Positions 9,344-18,308 of a stretch of 45,986 nt of DNA are shown piece by piece. This DNA comes from Salinarchaeum sp. (GTDB lineage Archaea; Halobacteriota; Halobacteria; Halobacteriales; SKNY01). The notes under the pieces were generated by a model, which was not told the origin of the DNA, ran no database searches, and saw only the letters and a program-made list of their open reading frames with translations. How positions within the stretch are numbered: position 1 is the stretch's first letter; each line of letters opens with the position of its first letter. The position numbers and the translations under genes were made by a program. The stretch is taken from NCBI GenBank assembly GCA_007123105.1, contig SKNY01000035.1:1-45986 (forward strand), given 5' to 3'.

Positions 9344-10390
9344 ATGGCCGGCAAGCCACTGTTTACGAGTGGAGAGGGAGAGTATCACACCTACCGAATT
9401 CCGGCACTCCTGACGGCAAGCAACGAGGTGGTGCTCGCCTTTTGTGAGGGGCGGCGGTCGTCCGCACGCGATCACGGTGACGTTGATCTGTTATGTCGTC
9501 GATCCACGGACGGGGGCGCGACGTGGGGACCAGCCAGCATCGTCTACGGAGACGTCCCGTGGACGGCGGTTACCGACGGGAACCCGTGTCCCGTCCATGA
9601 TCGCGAGACGGACACCATCTGGCTCCCCTTCTGTCGCGATAACAGGGACGTGCTCGTCACCGCGAGCGTCGATGCGGGCCGGTCCTGGACGGATCCGGTT
9701 GCAGTAACCGCAACGGCAAAGGCACCAGCGTGGACGTGGTACGCGACCGGACCCGGCGTCGGCGTTCAACTGTGCCACGGCGAACACGCCGGGAGAATCG
9801 TGATCCCGTGCGATCACGGCGGTCCCACCGTAAGCGACGGCCACCGCCCGGACGTCTCCTCCTCGCACATGCTCTATAGCGACGATTACGGGCAGACCTG
9901 GCACCGCGGTGAGCCGATACATCCGCACACGAACGAGTGTCAGGTCGTCGAGCGGGCGGACGGATCGCTGCTTGTGAACATGCGAAACCACCTCGGGCGA
10001 CGTGGTGGCCAACCCGGGCGTGCCGGGCGACGACTTGTGGCCACGAGTGAGGACGGCGGCGAGTCCTGGAGCGAGATTCACACTGACGAGAAACTTATCG
10101 AGCCTGCATGTCAGGCCAGCATGATCTCTGCGGAACCGGACGATCCTGGCGACACACTGGTGTTCGCGAATCCAGCCTGCGAGAACGATCGCCGACGGAT
10201 GACCGTCAGACGCAGTGACGACGGGGGCGAGACGTGGATGGACGGGACAGTGGTACACGACGGCCCAGCCGCGTACTCGAGCATGACGATCCTGCCCGAC
10301 GGGAACGTCGGTATCATGTACGAGCGGGGTAATGATGATTGGCGCGAAGAGCTATACTTCGACTCCGTCACGTTGGCGGCACTCGAGTGA
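9344..10390 (+). CDS. Sialidase/neuraminidase-superfamily (GH33-like, Asp-box beta-propeller) protein
   Basis: YRIPAL (FRIP-type motif) and five Asp boxes: RSTDGGATW, ASVDAGRSW, YSDDYGQTW, TSEDGGESW, RSDDGGETW. Confidence 0.85.
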   Translation: MAGKPLFTSGEGEYHTYRIPALLTASNEVVLAFCEGRRSSARDHGDVDLLCRRSTDGGATWGPASIVYGDVPWTAVTDGNPCPVHDRETDTIWLPFCRDNRDVLVTASVDAGRSWTDPVAVTATAKAPAWTWYATGPGVGVQLCHGEHAGRIVIPCDHGGPTVSDGHRPDVSSSHMLYSDDYGQTWHRGEPIHPHTNECQVVERADGSLLVNMRNHLGRRGGQPGRAGRRLVATSEDGGESWSEIHTDEKLIEPACQASMISAEPDDPGDTLVFANPACENDRRRMTVRRSDDGGETWMDGTVVHDGPAAYSSMTILPDGNVGIMYERGNDDWREELYFDSVTLAALE

Positions 10391-10394
10391 TGGA

Positions 10395-11855
10395 TTAGCG
10401 CGCGGTGTAATTGGGTCCCAACGCCGCCTCGTGGCCGTCCCGGGCAAGCAGTGCGAGTCGGGCCATACCGTGGAGGAGAAACCCCGTCCCGAGTTGGTTC
10501 TCGTAGTGATCGACCGTTGGTGTCCCTCGAGGCAGGGGGTCCGCAAAATACGACGGCAGAAGCCGATCGATCGTGGTAAGACCGTCCTCAAGCCAGCGGG
10601 ATTCGTTGGTTCTGGCATACAGGTCGGCGAACAACCCCGTCGTACAACCGGCCGCGAACGCCCAAACGGGAATCGTACCGTCCGGACCTACCCCACGTAC
10701 GTTCTCAAAGGACGTGTCCGCGAGCGGGATCGTTCCATCCGGTGGAAACGGATGCTCTCGGTATCCTCGGCCAATCTCGAGGGCCCATTCGAGAAACGCA
10801 TCCCGTCCGGTCAGTTCGTGGGCAGCGAGCAATTGTAGGCCGCGCGTAGCGGCGACTTCGCCCGGCGGGGTACCGCCGTACACCGACGCCCACCATGCGG
10901 CGGGAGAATTGCCGTGGTCCGCGTAGTGATCGAGGAGTGCGTCACAATAGGTTTCGCCGCGGTCACGAAGCCGAGCCGCACGCTCGGATGCACCGTCGGC
11001 GAGCAAATCTGCGGCATCATACAGGCTGACGGCGTGCGAGAGCGTCTGTCCGACTGCCGGCCGATCTGCGTGCCCACGACTCTCGAGCGGAAGGAGGTCG
11101 TCATCATGTCGTCGGGTCCACCAGTAGTCGACGAGTTCGTCAATGCGCCGCAGATACTCATCATGGGGATCCTGCGTGTACACGAACGCCCAGTCGTATA
11201 CGTAGTGGCCGCCATGCCGGGGGAAATCACAGGAGCGATCGCCCACCGGAAAGCGGGCCTTTTCGGTGATGTAGGCGTGCCGGATGTACTCGCGGTTCTC
11301 CGGATCGTTCCAGTGGTAGGTGAGCCCGTCGGCGAAATCATGGACTGCCTGGGGATTTCGGGCGTAGATCCGCTCCCAGAGGCGGGCAGGCACGAGCCGG
11401 AGATGGTCGTGGATTGCCGGTCCCGGGTGCTCCCGATCGTGCGCGCGGCTATTACCGACCCGATGTTCATCGAGATGCCAATAGGCGTGTTCACCCCACG
11501 GAAATAACCCAGTCACACTCCCGTTGGACTCACGATCGAAGGTTCGACCCACGCACCGACTCGCAAAGCTATCCAGATACCGATCGATCGCGGCGTCATA
11601 GGCCGGTCGGTCGCCCGACGTGGCCAATGCTGACATGGTCTGGACGATCGGTTCGTCGTGAATCAGGTTGGTTCCGCGTGGTGCTCGATCGTGGTTTCGT
11701 TGACCGGGTACGGTCGGTGGCAGTGTCTCAAGGAGGTTCCCGCTCTTCGGGTCCGCGATGGACGGGAAGAGGCCGTCGGTTTCGGCGCTCGCATCGATCA
11801 GGATGTCGATGGCATCCAATACGTGATCGAGCGCTCGGGAAGCACGGTCGTCCAT
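10395..11855 (-). CDS. Uncharacterised large enzyme, probable (alpha/alpha)-barrel glycosidase/polysaccharide lyase-like
   Basis: Long ORF with good haloarchaeal composition (Asp/Glu rich); aromatic/His-rich helices GLTYHWNDPENREYIRHAYI, GGHYVYDWAFVYTQDPHDEYLRRIDELVDYWW; placed beside mannonate dehydratase. Start chosen at internal Met 11855. Confidence 0.55.
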   Translation of the reverse strand: MDDRASRALDHVLDAIDILIDASAETDGLFPSIADPKSGNLLETLPPTVPGQRNHDRAPRGTNLIHDEPIVQTMSALATSGDRPAYDAAIDRYLDSFASRCVGRTFDRESNGSVTGLFPWGEHAYWHLDEHRVGNSRAHDREHPGPAIHDHLRLVPARLWERIYARNPQAVHDFADGLTYHWNDPENREYIRHAYITEKARFPVGDRSCDFPRHGGHYVYDWAFVYTQDPHDEYLRRIDELVDYWWTRRHDDDLLPLESRGHADRPAVGQTLSHAVSLYDAADLLADGASERAARLRDRGETYCDALLDHYADHGNSPAAWWASVYGGTPPGEVAATRGLQLLAAHELTGRDAFLEWALEIGRGYREHPFPPDGTIPLADTSFENVRGVGPDGTIPVWAFAAGCTTGLFADLYARTNESRWLEDGLTTIDRLLPSYFADPLPRGTPTVDHYENQLGTGFLLHGMARLALLARDGHEAALGPNYTAR

Positions 11856-11901
11856 GGCCAGATGGGGACCGGGTCGTCCATGTAACCGATGGTAGGGGCA
11901 A

Positions 11902-12861
11902 TCAATCCGATGTTTGTTCCATGAGCCCCCGCATATATCCGATCGCGTGGAGTCTGCCCTTGATCGTCTCGTCGCCATCTCCCGCGGTCACGATTGGATA
12001 GTGATCGGGACGAATCGGCCCGTCGAAGCCGATGTCCCGATAGGCTCGCATCGCGGCAAGCATGTCGGTCTGACCATTGTCGTGCCAGCTCTCATAGAAA
12101 TTCTCCGACGTTCCGACCACGTCGCGGAAATGGACAAAATGAATGGCGTCATCAAAGCGTCTGATTTCGGCCGGAATGTCTGCCCCCATTGCCGCGAAAT
12201 TACCCTGCCCGAGACAGATACCATTGTTCGGACTCGGATACAGATCAATCAATCGCTGGAACGCGTCGGGGTCAGTCATAATCCGGGCAGTATCTCCGAT
12301 CGGTCCGTCGATCGGGGGATCGTCGGGATGGATGGCGAGTTTTACGCCAGCCTCCTCGGCCACGGGAACAACCTCCGCGAGGAAGTCCTCAAGTCGGCTC
12401 CAGAGCTGCTGGGCGGAGACCGCTGGTGCATCCACGTCGATGGGGTTCCCCTCGAGGTGGCCGGGAAGCTGTTGGTGGTTGTACGCGGTTCCACGCGAGC
12501 CGCCACGGATCCGTGCGCGGCTTGTCCGAATGACCGGATAATGCGTTCGCCAGCTCCAGCACCAGATCGGAATGCCGAGTTGCCCCATGTTCCGGATGAG
12601 CGTCTTGACCGACTCAATCTGGGTATCCCGTTCGTCGGTATCCAACCGAATGGCGTCCATCGGGGGGCGTTCCTCGAGTACGGCGACGTCGAGGCCACGG
12701 GCGGCGGCGCGTGATTGCATCGCCCGAAGCGGCTCGTAGTCCCAGGGTTCGGCGTCATCAGTGCCAGCCGGAAGATTGAATACGCCCGTCTCGATGCCGG
12801 TTTGATTCGCGACGTCCCACACGGCATCCGGAGTCGGCCCCAAGCGGAGTGCAAGCTGCAT
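11902..12861 (-). CDS. uxuA: Mannonate dehydratase (UxuA family)
   Basis: IPIWCWSWRTHYPVIRTS, VKLAIHPDDPP, LYPSPNNGICLGQGNFAAMG, IHFVHFRDVVGT, DHYPIV metal/active-site motifs. Confidence 0.88.
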   Translation of the reverse strand: MQLALRLGPTPDAVWDVANQTGIETGVFNLPAGTDDAEPWDYEPLRAMQSRAAARGLDVAVLEERPPMDAIRLDTDERDTQIESVKTLIRNMGQLGIPIWCWSWRTHYPVIRTSRARIRGGSRGTAYNHQQLPGHLEGNPIDVDAPAVSAQQLWSRLEDFLAEVVPVAEEAGVKLAIHPDDPPIDGPIGDTARIMTDPDAFQRLIDLYPSPNNGICLGQGNFAAMGADIPAEIRRFDDAIHFVHFRDVVGTSENFYESWHDNGQTDMLAAMRAYRDIGFDGPIRPDHYPIVTAGDGDETIKGRLHAIGYMRGLMEQTSD

Positions 12862-12954
12862 GCCGGTGCAATCGCATAGCGCTACTTAATCAGTTGTGTC
12901 CCGGCATTGTGAAAGCCAATAGAATCATGAGGGGGCCGACACATCGTTATCAGG

Positions 12955-13719
12955 ATGACGGATGCATATGACCTAGACCTCGACGAGGAGCCGCGCACGA
13001 TCGACGCCACCGACCTCGAACGCGTCGCCCGCTTCAAGGAAGCAGGCTATGGCGGAAACGTCTCCGATGCGCTCAACCGCCTGGGCATTCGGGATACCGT
13101 GCTCAGCGCGGACTTCTTTTCGTTAAATGAGGGGCAGATCCTCGCAGGACGAGCGCTACCCGTAAAGCTTCACTCTTACGTCAAGGACGAGGCGGTCGTC
13201 GAGTATCTCGAGGAGAAATGGGAGACAGAAGGCGGCCACCCCCAAAAGCGAATGATGCGGACTGTCGAGGAGAAAGAAGACGGGACCGTGCTCTGTTTCG
13301 ATGCCGGCGGTGACATGCAACCGGCCCACTTCGGTGAGATGAGTTGCCAGCTCGCCTACTCACACGGCTGTCGCGGCATGGTATGTGCAGGGAACGTCCG
13401 CGATACACAGTACGTCCGCAAGATGGATGAGTTCCCGATATACACGCTCGGGACCCGCCCCAATGCCTTCGGTGGGTGGGAAATCGTCGAGGTCGACTTG
13501 CCGATCCACCTGCCGGGCCATCTCACCCATTACGTTGAGGTCCGGCCGGGCGATTTCATCTTCGGCGATTTCGATGGTGTCCAGCTGATCCCAGAGCCAG
13601 TCGTCGACGAGGTCCTGCTCCGCGTTGAAGCGATTTACGAGGAGGAAAACGAAGAACGCGAGCTGATCGCCGGCGGGATGTCCATCGATGAGGTGTACGA
13701 AGAGTACGGCGTGCTCTAA
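12955..13719 (+). CDS. RraA/HMG-aldolase family protein
   Basis: NVSDALNRLGIRDTVL, DGTVLCFDAGGDMQPAHFGEMSCQLAYSHGCRGMVCAGNVRDT, VRPGDFIFGDFDGVQLIP. Confidence 0.85.
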   Translation: MTDAYDLDLDEEPRTIDATDLERVARFKEAGYGGNVSDALNRLGIRDTVLSADFFSLNEGQILAGRALPVKLHSYVKDEAVVEYLEEKWETEGGHPQKRMMRTVEEKEDGTVLCFDAGGDMQPAHFGEMSCQLAYSHGCRGMVCAGNVRDTQYVRKMDEFPIYTLGTRPNAFGGWEIVEVDLPIHLPGHLTHYVEVRPGDFIFGDFDGVQLIPEPVVDEVLLRVEAIYEEENEERELIAGGMSIDEVYEEYGVL

Positions 13720-13768
13720 CCCGTGACGTTCAGGAAGAACTATAGTAATTGCCCAGTTGTCAGGTGAT

Positions 13769-13906
13769 ATGCCGCCCCGCAGAACGGTGATCGTGGGCAC
13801 GACCGTCCTCGTTTTTGGAACTGCCGGCTGTCTCGGCGATGAACCCCCCGGGTACGGAAATTCGGATGGCTACGGGCGCGATCCGTATGGGAGCTCCACG
13901 GCGTAA
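13769..13906 (+). CDS. 45-aa predicted lipoprotein (small ORF absent from the supplied ORF track)
   Basis: Translation MPPRRTVIVGTTVLVFGTAGCLGDEPPGYGNSDGYGRDPYGSSTA*; basic n-region, hydrophobic h-region, lipobox-like GTAGC, short Gly/Tyr-rich tail; ATG of the next gene is 3 nt after the stop. Confidence 0.6.
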   Translation: MPPRRTVIVGTTVLVFGTAGCLGDEPPGYGNSDGYGRDPYGSSTA

Positions 13907-13909
13907 ACC

Positions 13910-15085
13910 ATGGTGGAGGAAACGCCACGCTTTGGGTTGAACACCTACGAACCGGGCGACACTGACTGGGACCACGGCGACACCGTGAACGCCGTCGACG
14001 AACTCGCGATTGCCCGCGGTTCGATCAAAGATCGGCCCGAGACCGGCAGCTACGACGACGAATTGTACCTTGCAACGGATCAACGCGTCCTCTGGCGGTG
14101 GGACGACGACGAAGCCGATTGGATCGCAGCCGGCGGTGTCGGCTCCGCGGACGCGCCACTCGACGAGCTGGTTGCAACACTCGTCTCCGCAGACAGCGTC
14201 GCCACCGACGAACTCGCGAGCAATCGGCTCGATTCTACCACAGTTCCGGACGGATTAACCCTCAATGTCGACCACGACGATCAACGTGAATCCTCGACGA
14301 TCGACTGGGAGACCCCCTCCCGGTGGGACTACGACTCGGGCGAGTTTCAGTCGCTGTTAGAAACCTCCTATGCAGTCGGTGGGGGCTACGGTGTCTCCGG
14401 ACACTGGCAGATCATGTCCGCCCACCACTACGGACCGGCATACAACGTCCCCTTTCAGCGCGACGTGCACTGCCCGATTCACATCTACGGGGCCGAACCC
14501 GACGATGGGGCCGCCGAATTTAGCATTACTTTTGGCGACTTACATAACCGCCGACATCGAATGTGGCTCTCGAAGGCCGGTGTCACGATGCTCGAAGAGC
14601 CTTCACCCGCCGCCGAGTTCTCCATCCTCCGGCACTACGCGAATCATGATCAGGTAACCCACATGGCGATGACACCCAACTATCTGCGCGAGGGCGAAAA
14701 CATCACCGAAGAACACACGCCGATCAGCCCGGGAACATTCAGATTTCGTGGGGCCTACTGGAACGACGGGCTCGAGACCGCACGAATGCTCCAGTTCACA
14801 CCGTCGATGGACGGTGATGACCATCGGTTCCACGTCGCCCTCGAGGTCGAATCAGCGGATGGTGATCTGGAGGAAACTGCCCGCATCGATCAGGACGGCA
14901 CCTGGACGTACCGTGATCTGGCCGCCTCGGCGTGCTTCCGGCCGCCTTCGGTCGAAACCGTCGAGGAGCTTCCGGTCGATGCCAACGAACCCGAACTCGT
15001 GTGGGTTCGCGACGCGAGCGCATACTTCACCTACACCGAGACGGACGGATGGCTCGAAATCGGGAATGTGACGTCGACTGATTGA
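13910..15085 (+). CDS. Phage tail/fibre-like or surface structural protein of unknown function
   Basis: ETPRFGLNTYEPGDTDWDHGDTVNAVDELAI..., then SADSVATDELASNRLD segment and C-terminal SVETVEELPVDANEPELVWVRDASAYFTYTETDGWLEIG, reminiscent of tail-fibre-type proteins. No enzyme motif seen. Confidence 0.6.
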   Translation: MVEETPRFGLNTYEPGDTDWDHGDTVNAVDELAIARGSIKDRPETGSYDDELYLATDQRVLWRWDDDEADWIAAGGVGSADAPLDELVATLVSADSVATDELASNRLDSTTVPDGLTLNVDHDDQRESSTIDWETPSRWDYDSGEFQSLLETSYAVGGGYGVSGHWQIMSAHHYGPAYNVPFQRDVHCPIHIYGAEPDDGAAEFSITFGDLHNRRHRMWLSKAGVTMLEEPSPAAEFSILRHYANHDQVTHMAMTPNYLREGENITEEHTPISPGTFRFRGAYWNDGLETARMLQFTPSMDGDDHRFHVALEVESADGDLEETARIDQDGTWTYRDLAASACFRPPSVETVEELPVDANEPELVWVRDASAYFTYTETDGWLEIGNVTSTD

Positions 15086-15099
15086 GGTCTGAGGAATCG

Positions 15100-15106
15100 T
15101 TATATT
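15100..15106 (+). promoter_or_regulatory. TATA-box candidate (TTATATT), leaderless promoter of uspA
   Basis: Centred about 28 nt upstream of ATG 15131. Confidence 0.5.
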
Positions 15107-15130
15107 GCCGTCAGTCGTAAAGCACGCCCG

Positions 15131-15565
15131 ATGTACAGGACCGTGCTCGCGCCGACGGACGGAAGTACGTTATCGATCCGGGCAGCTGAGGAAGCGGTCG
15201 CGTTGACCGACGAGGACGGGACGCTTCACGTGCTGGCCGTGCTCGAGAAATTGCCGTTATACAGGCGCGCGGGCATGGCAGAGAAGTTCGAGAGCGACGA
15301 CGATGACTCCCGTCGGGACCAACTCCAAGATGCAATCGAACGGATTACGGCCCTCGCCGATGACGAATCGATCGCGTACGAGACGCATCTCGCAGAGGGC
15401 GTTCCATACCGGGAGATCGTTCGGTACGCAACGGAACACGAAGTCGACGCGATCGTCCTCGGGAAACGTGGTATGGGCGCCGACGCCGATGACATGCTCG
15501 GGTCCACGACCGAACGCGTGATCCGTCGGGCCGCCACCCGGGTCGTGTCGATTCCGGAACGGTAG
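15131..15565 (+). CDS. Universal stress protein (UspA family)
   Basis: MYRTVLAPTDGSTLSIRAAEEAVAL ... GKRGMGADADDMLGSTTERVIRRAATRVVSIP. Confidence 0.93.
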   Translation: MYRTVLAPTDGSTLSIRAAEEAVALTDEDGTLHVLAVLEKLPLYRRAGMAEKFESDDDDSRRDQLQDAIERITALADDESIAYETHLAEGVPYREIVRYATEHEVDAIVLGKRGMGADADDMLGSTTERVIRRAATRVVSIPER

Positions 15566-15576
15566 TGCCGATACCA

Positions 15577-15584
15577 TTATTATG
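15577..15584 (+). promoter_or_regulatory. TATA-box candidate (TTATTATG), leaderless promoter of MBL-fold gene
   Basis: Centred about 27 nt upstream of ATG 15607. Confidence 0.45.
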
Positions 15585-15606
15585 GCCGCCCTGTCCCGTC
15601 CTGACG

Positions 15607-16467
15607 ATGATACATTCAACGTGGGGTGACTGGTTCGTTCGAAATGAGCTCGAGGCAGCAGAGGTCGACGGGCTCTCGATGTGGTATCTCGGCTGTAACG
15701 CGTTTGCAATCCGAACACCCGAAACGACCCTGTACATCGATCCGTACTTCGGCGATGGGGATCCGCCGTACGTGTTTCGAATGATCCCCGTTCCAATGGA
15801 TCCTGCTGATGCAAGCCGGTGTGACGCCGTGTTGATCACCCACGAGCACCTCGATCACATGCACGCCCCTTCTTATCGTCCGTTCGTAGAGGATCTCGGG
15901 GCCGATCTCTATGCACCACCGGCGAGCTGGACGAATCCGGACGTACCAACGGACTACGAGGTTCCGGAGGAGCTGCGCCACGTAATCGAACCGGGTGCAG
16001 TCCTCGAGCTTGACGACGTGACAATCACGGTGTGTGAGGGAAATGATCCGGATGCCATCGATGAGGTCTCATTCGTGATCGAACACGAGAGCGGGACCCT
16101 TTTCAACAGCGGCGACAGCCGACCGACCGAAGCGTTTCTCGACATCGGGGAGCGGTTCGACATCGACGTCGGTACGCTGACATTCGGAACCCACGGCCGG
16201 ATTTACGATCCGGACAGCGACGCGACAACGGTCGAAGCCTGGTACAGTTCGGAAAACGATGTCATCGAAATGGCCAACGCCCTCAAACTCGATCGACTCG
16301 TCCCCTGTCACTACGACATGTGGAAGGGAGTCAGAGGCGATCCCAAGGGGTTGGTCGAGCATGCGGCCTCTTTCGAATACCCGCATGCGATCGATATCGT
16401 GTCCGTGGGCGACCGTGTTGACGTCGATCGCCCCGGTGTCCGACCGATGAGCACCCTCAACCAGTAA
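15607..16467 (+). CDS. MBL-fold metallohydrolase (UlaG-like)
   Basis: LITHEHLDHMH (HxHxDH), FNSGDSRPTE, LVPCHYDMW. Confidence 0.85.
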   Translation: MIHSTWGDWFVRNELEAAEVDGLSMWYLGCNAFAIRTPETTLYIDPYFGDGDPPYVFRMIPVPMDPADASRCDAVLITHEHLDHMHAPSYRPFVEDLGADLYAPPASWTNPDVPTDYEVPEELRHVIEPGAVLELDDVTITVCEGNDPDAIDEVSFVIEHESGTLFNSGDSRPTEAFLDIGERFDIDVGTLTFGTHGRIYDPDSDATTVEAWYSSENDVIEMANALKLDRLVPCHYDMWKGVRGDPKGLVEHAASFEYPHAIDIVSVGDRVDVDRPGVRPMSTLNQ

Positions 16468-16516
16468 TCAGTACGGCGGTCGGAACGCCCATCACTCCGC
16501 CCTCGCATGGGCTGGC

Positions 16517-17395
16517 ATGGGCATCGAGACGGTTGCGGTGACCGGCGGGAGCGGAACAGTGGGTAGCGAAGCGATCGCCGTTCTCAACGAACGTGGATAC
16601 CGGACGATCAATCTCGACGTCGCCGCGCCGTCGGAACGGATTGCGGACGAGTACGTGGAGGTCAATCTCGTGGATGCCGGTGAAACGTGGGCGTCCATCG
16701 GAGAGCGGGATGCAGACGCGGTAATCCACCTCGGGACCATCATCCACCCCCAATCCGATCCCGGCCATATTGTGTTCGAAAGCAATGCGATGACCTCGTA
16801 TCACGTGCTGGCGGCAGCCACCGGGCTCGGACTCGAAGCTGTCGTCCTCGCCTCGTCGATCAATGCAATGGGATGGAGCTTCCAATCGGAACCACCGGCG
16901 GTCGAGTATCTGCCGATTGACGAGCAGCATCCGGTCTCGCCCCGCGACCCGTACGCCCTCGGGAAATACGTCATCGAGGTACTGGCCGACGGCTTTGCGC
17001 GCATGCCGAACGGCCCCGATCGCATCGCGTCGATGCGATACCCTGGTGTCCGGTCTGCATCACGACTGGCCGACATGGCAGCCGATCCGCAATCGGTGGC
17101 CGATCTCCGGGCAGCCACTGACATCGGAAATCCGAGCGGTGCGTACATCGCCGCGGCTGACGCCGGTCGCATCTGTGCGGACGCGATTGCCGCCGACTTC
17201 ACGGGTCACGAAGTCTTCTGGGCGACGGCGGCGGACGTCGCCATCGACGGAACGGCAACAGAGGTTGCAGCCGCGTTGTTCCCGGATGCCGAACGTCGGG
17301 CCCCGCTCGAGGGAACAGAAACAATCTTTGACATCTCGAAAGCGGCGGACCTGCTTGACTGGGAACCCTGCCAGAGCTGGCGCGATCATCAGTGA
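16517..17395 (+). CDS. NAD-dependent epimerase/dehydratase-family SDR, uronate dehydrogenase-like
   Basis: AVTGGSGTVGSEAI, VIHLGTI, VVLASSINAMGWS, DPYALGKYVIEVLADGFAR (YxxxK). Confidence 0.75.
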   Translation: MGIETVAVTGGSGTVGSEAIAVLNERGYRTINLDVAAPSERIADEYVEVNLVDAGETWASIGERDADAVIHLGTIIHPQSDPGHIVFESNAMTSYHVLAAATGLGLEAVVLASSINAMGWSFQSEPPAVEYLPIDEQHPVSPRDPYALGKYVIEVLADGFARMPNGPDRIASMRYPGVRSASRLADMAADPQSVADLRAATDIGNPSGAYIAAADAGRICADAIAADFTGHEVFWATAADVAIDGTATEVAAALFPDAERRAPLEGTETIFDISKAADLLDWEPCQSWRDHQ

Positions 17396-17444
17396 GTCCG
17401 GCCGAAGACAGAAGTATTTGGTCCTCGCGATTGACCAATCGGCC

Positions 17445-18308
17445 ATGGTAACACCCGAGATCATCGCCGATTACGCTTGCCACACCGGTGAGGGGCCTCT
17501 CTGGCATGCCGACCGAAACGTCCTCTACTGGATTGACATCCCAGCGGGCAAGCTTTTCGAGTACCATCCCGACAGTGGTGATCACGACATCGCCTACGAA
17601 CGCAACGGACCGATCGGCGGATTCACCATCGAAACCGACGGGCGGTTGCTCCTCTTCGAGGAAGCCGGCCGGATCGAAGCGTGGGACGGCTCGTCGACAA
17701 CCGTCATTCGCGAATCCCTCCCCAATGAGGATGGATCCCGGTTTAACGACGTCATCGCAGATCCTCTCGGTGGCGTGTTCGCGGGCACGATGCCCGCCGG
17801 CTCAAGTCCCGGTAGGCTCTATCGCTTCGATCCGGACGGTTCGTATGCCATCATTGCGGAGGAGGTAGGCGTTCCCAACGGACTCGGTTTTACACCTGCA
17901 CTCGACTCGCTGTATTTTACGGAATCAGAAGCCCAGCGGATCTACCGATACGAGTACGACGGTGAGACGGGCGAGGTTTCGAACCGTGAAGTCTGGCAGA
18001 CATTCGACGAAAATGCCGGCATGCCAGACGGGATGACCGTCGACGCGACGGGCGCCGTGTGGATCGCATTCTGGAATGGAGACCGGCTCGAACGGCGAGC
18101 ACCCGATGGCACGGTACTCGATACGGTATCATTTCCCGCCCGGAAAGTCGCCAGTGTTACCCTCGGTGGACCGACGTTACAGACGGCCTTCGTTGCGTGC
18201 GCTGGCGGTGACGAGAAGGAGAGCGAAGGGCCGGGCGCAGGTGCACTGTTTGCATTTGACGCGGGAGTCCGCGGCCTTCCCGAATTCCGATCGACACTGG
18301 CGGACTAG
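17445..18308 (+). CDS. SMP-30/gluconolactonase/LRE family protein
   Basis: GEGPLWHADRNVLYWIDIPAGKL, RFNDVIADPLGGVFAGTM, GVPNGLGFTPALDSLYFTES, GMPDGMTVDATGAVWIAFWNG, RKVASVTLGGPTLQTAFV. Confidence 0.92.
   Translation: MVTPEIIADYACHTGEGPLWHADRNVLYWIDIPAGKLFEYHPDSGDHDIAYERNGPIGGFTIETDGRLLLFEEAGRIEAWDGSSTTVIRESLPNEDGSRFNDVIADPLGGVFAGTMPAGSSPGRLYRFDPDGSYAIIAEEVGVPNGLGFTPALDSLYFTESEAQRIYRYEYDGETGEVSNREVWQTFDENAGMPDGMTVDATGAVWIAFWNGDRLERRAPDGTVLDTVSFPARKVASVTLGGPTLQTAFVACAGGDEKESEGPGAGALFAFDAGVRGLPEFRSTLAD

Noticed and set aside
13910-15085. Prophage called from the tail-like protein
   Set aside because: No terminase, capsid, portal, integrase or tRNA attachment site in the neighbourhood; kept only as an isolated structural-like gene.
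16863-17444. N-terminal extension of the lactonase ORF (481-aa version)
   Set aside because: The extension is an out-of-frame read through the SDR gene; SMP-30 homology and a TATA box at 17415 support the start at 17445.
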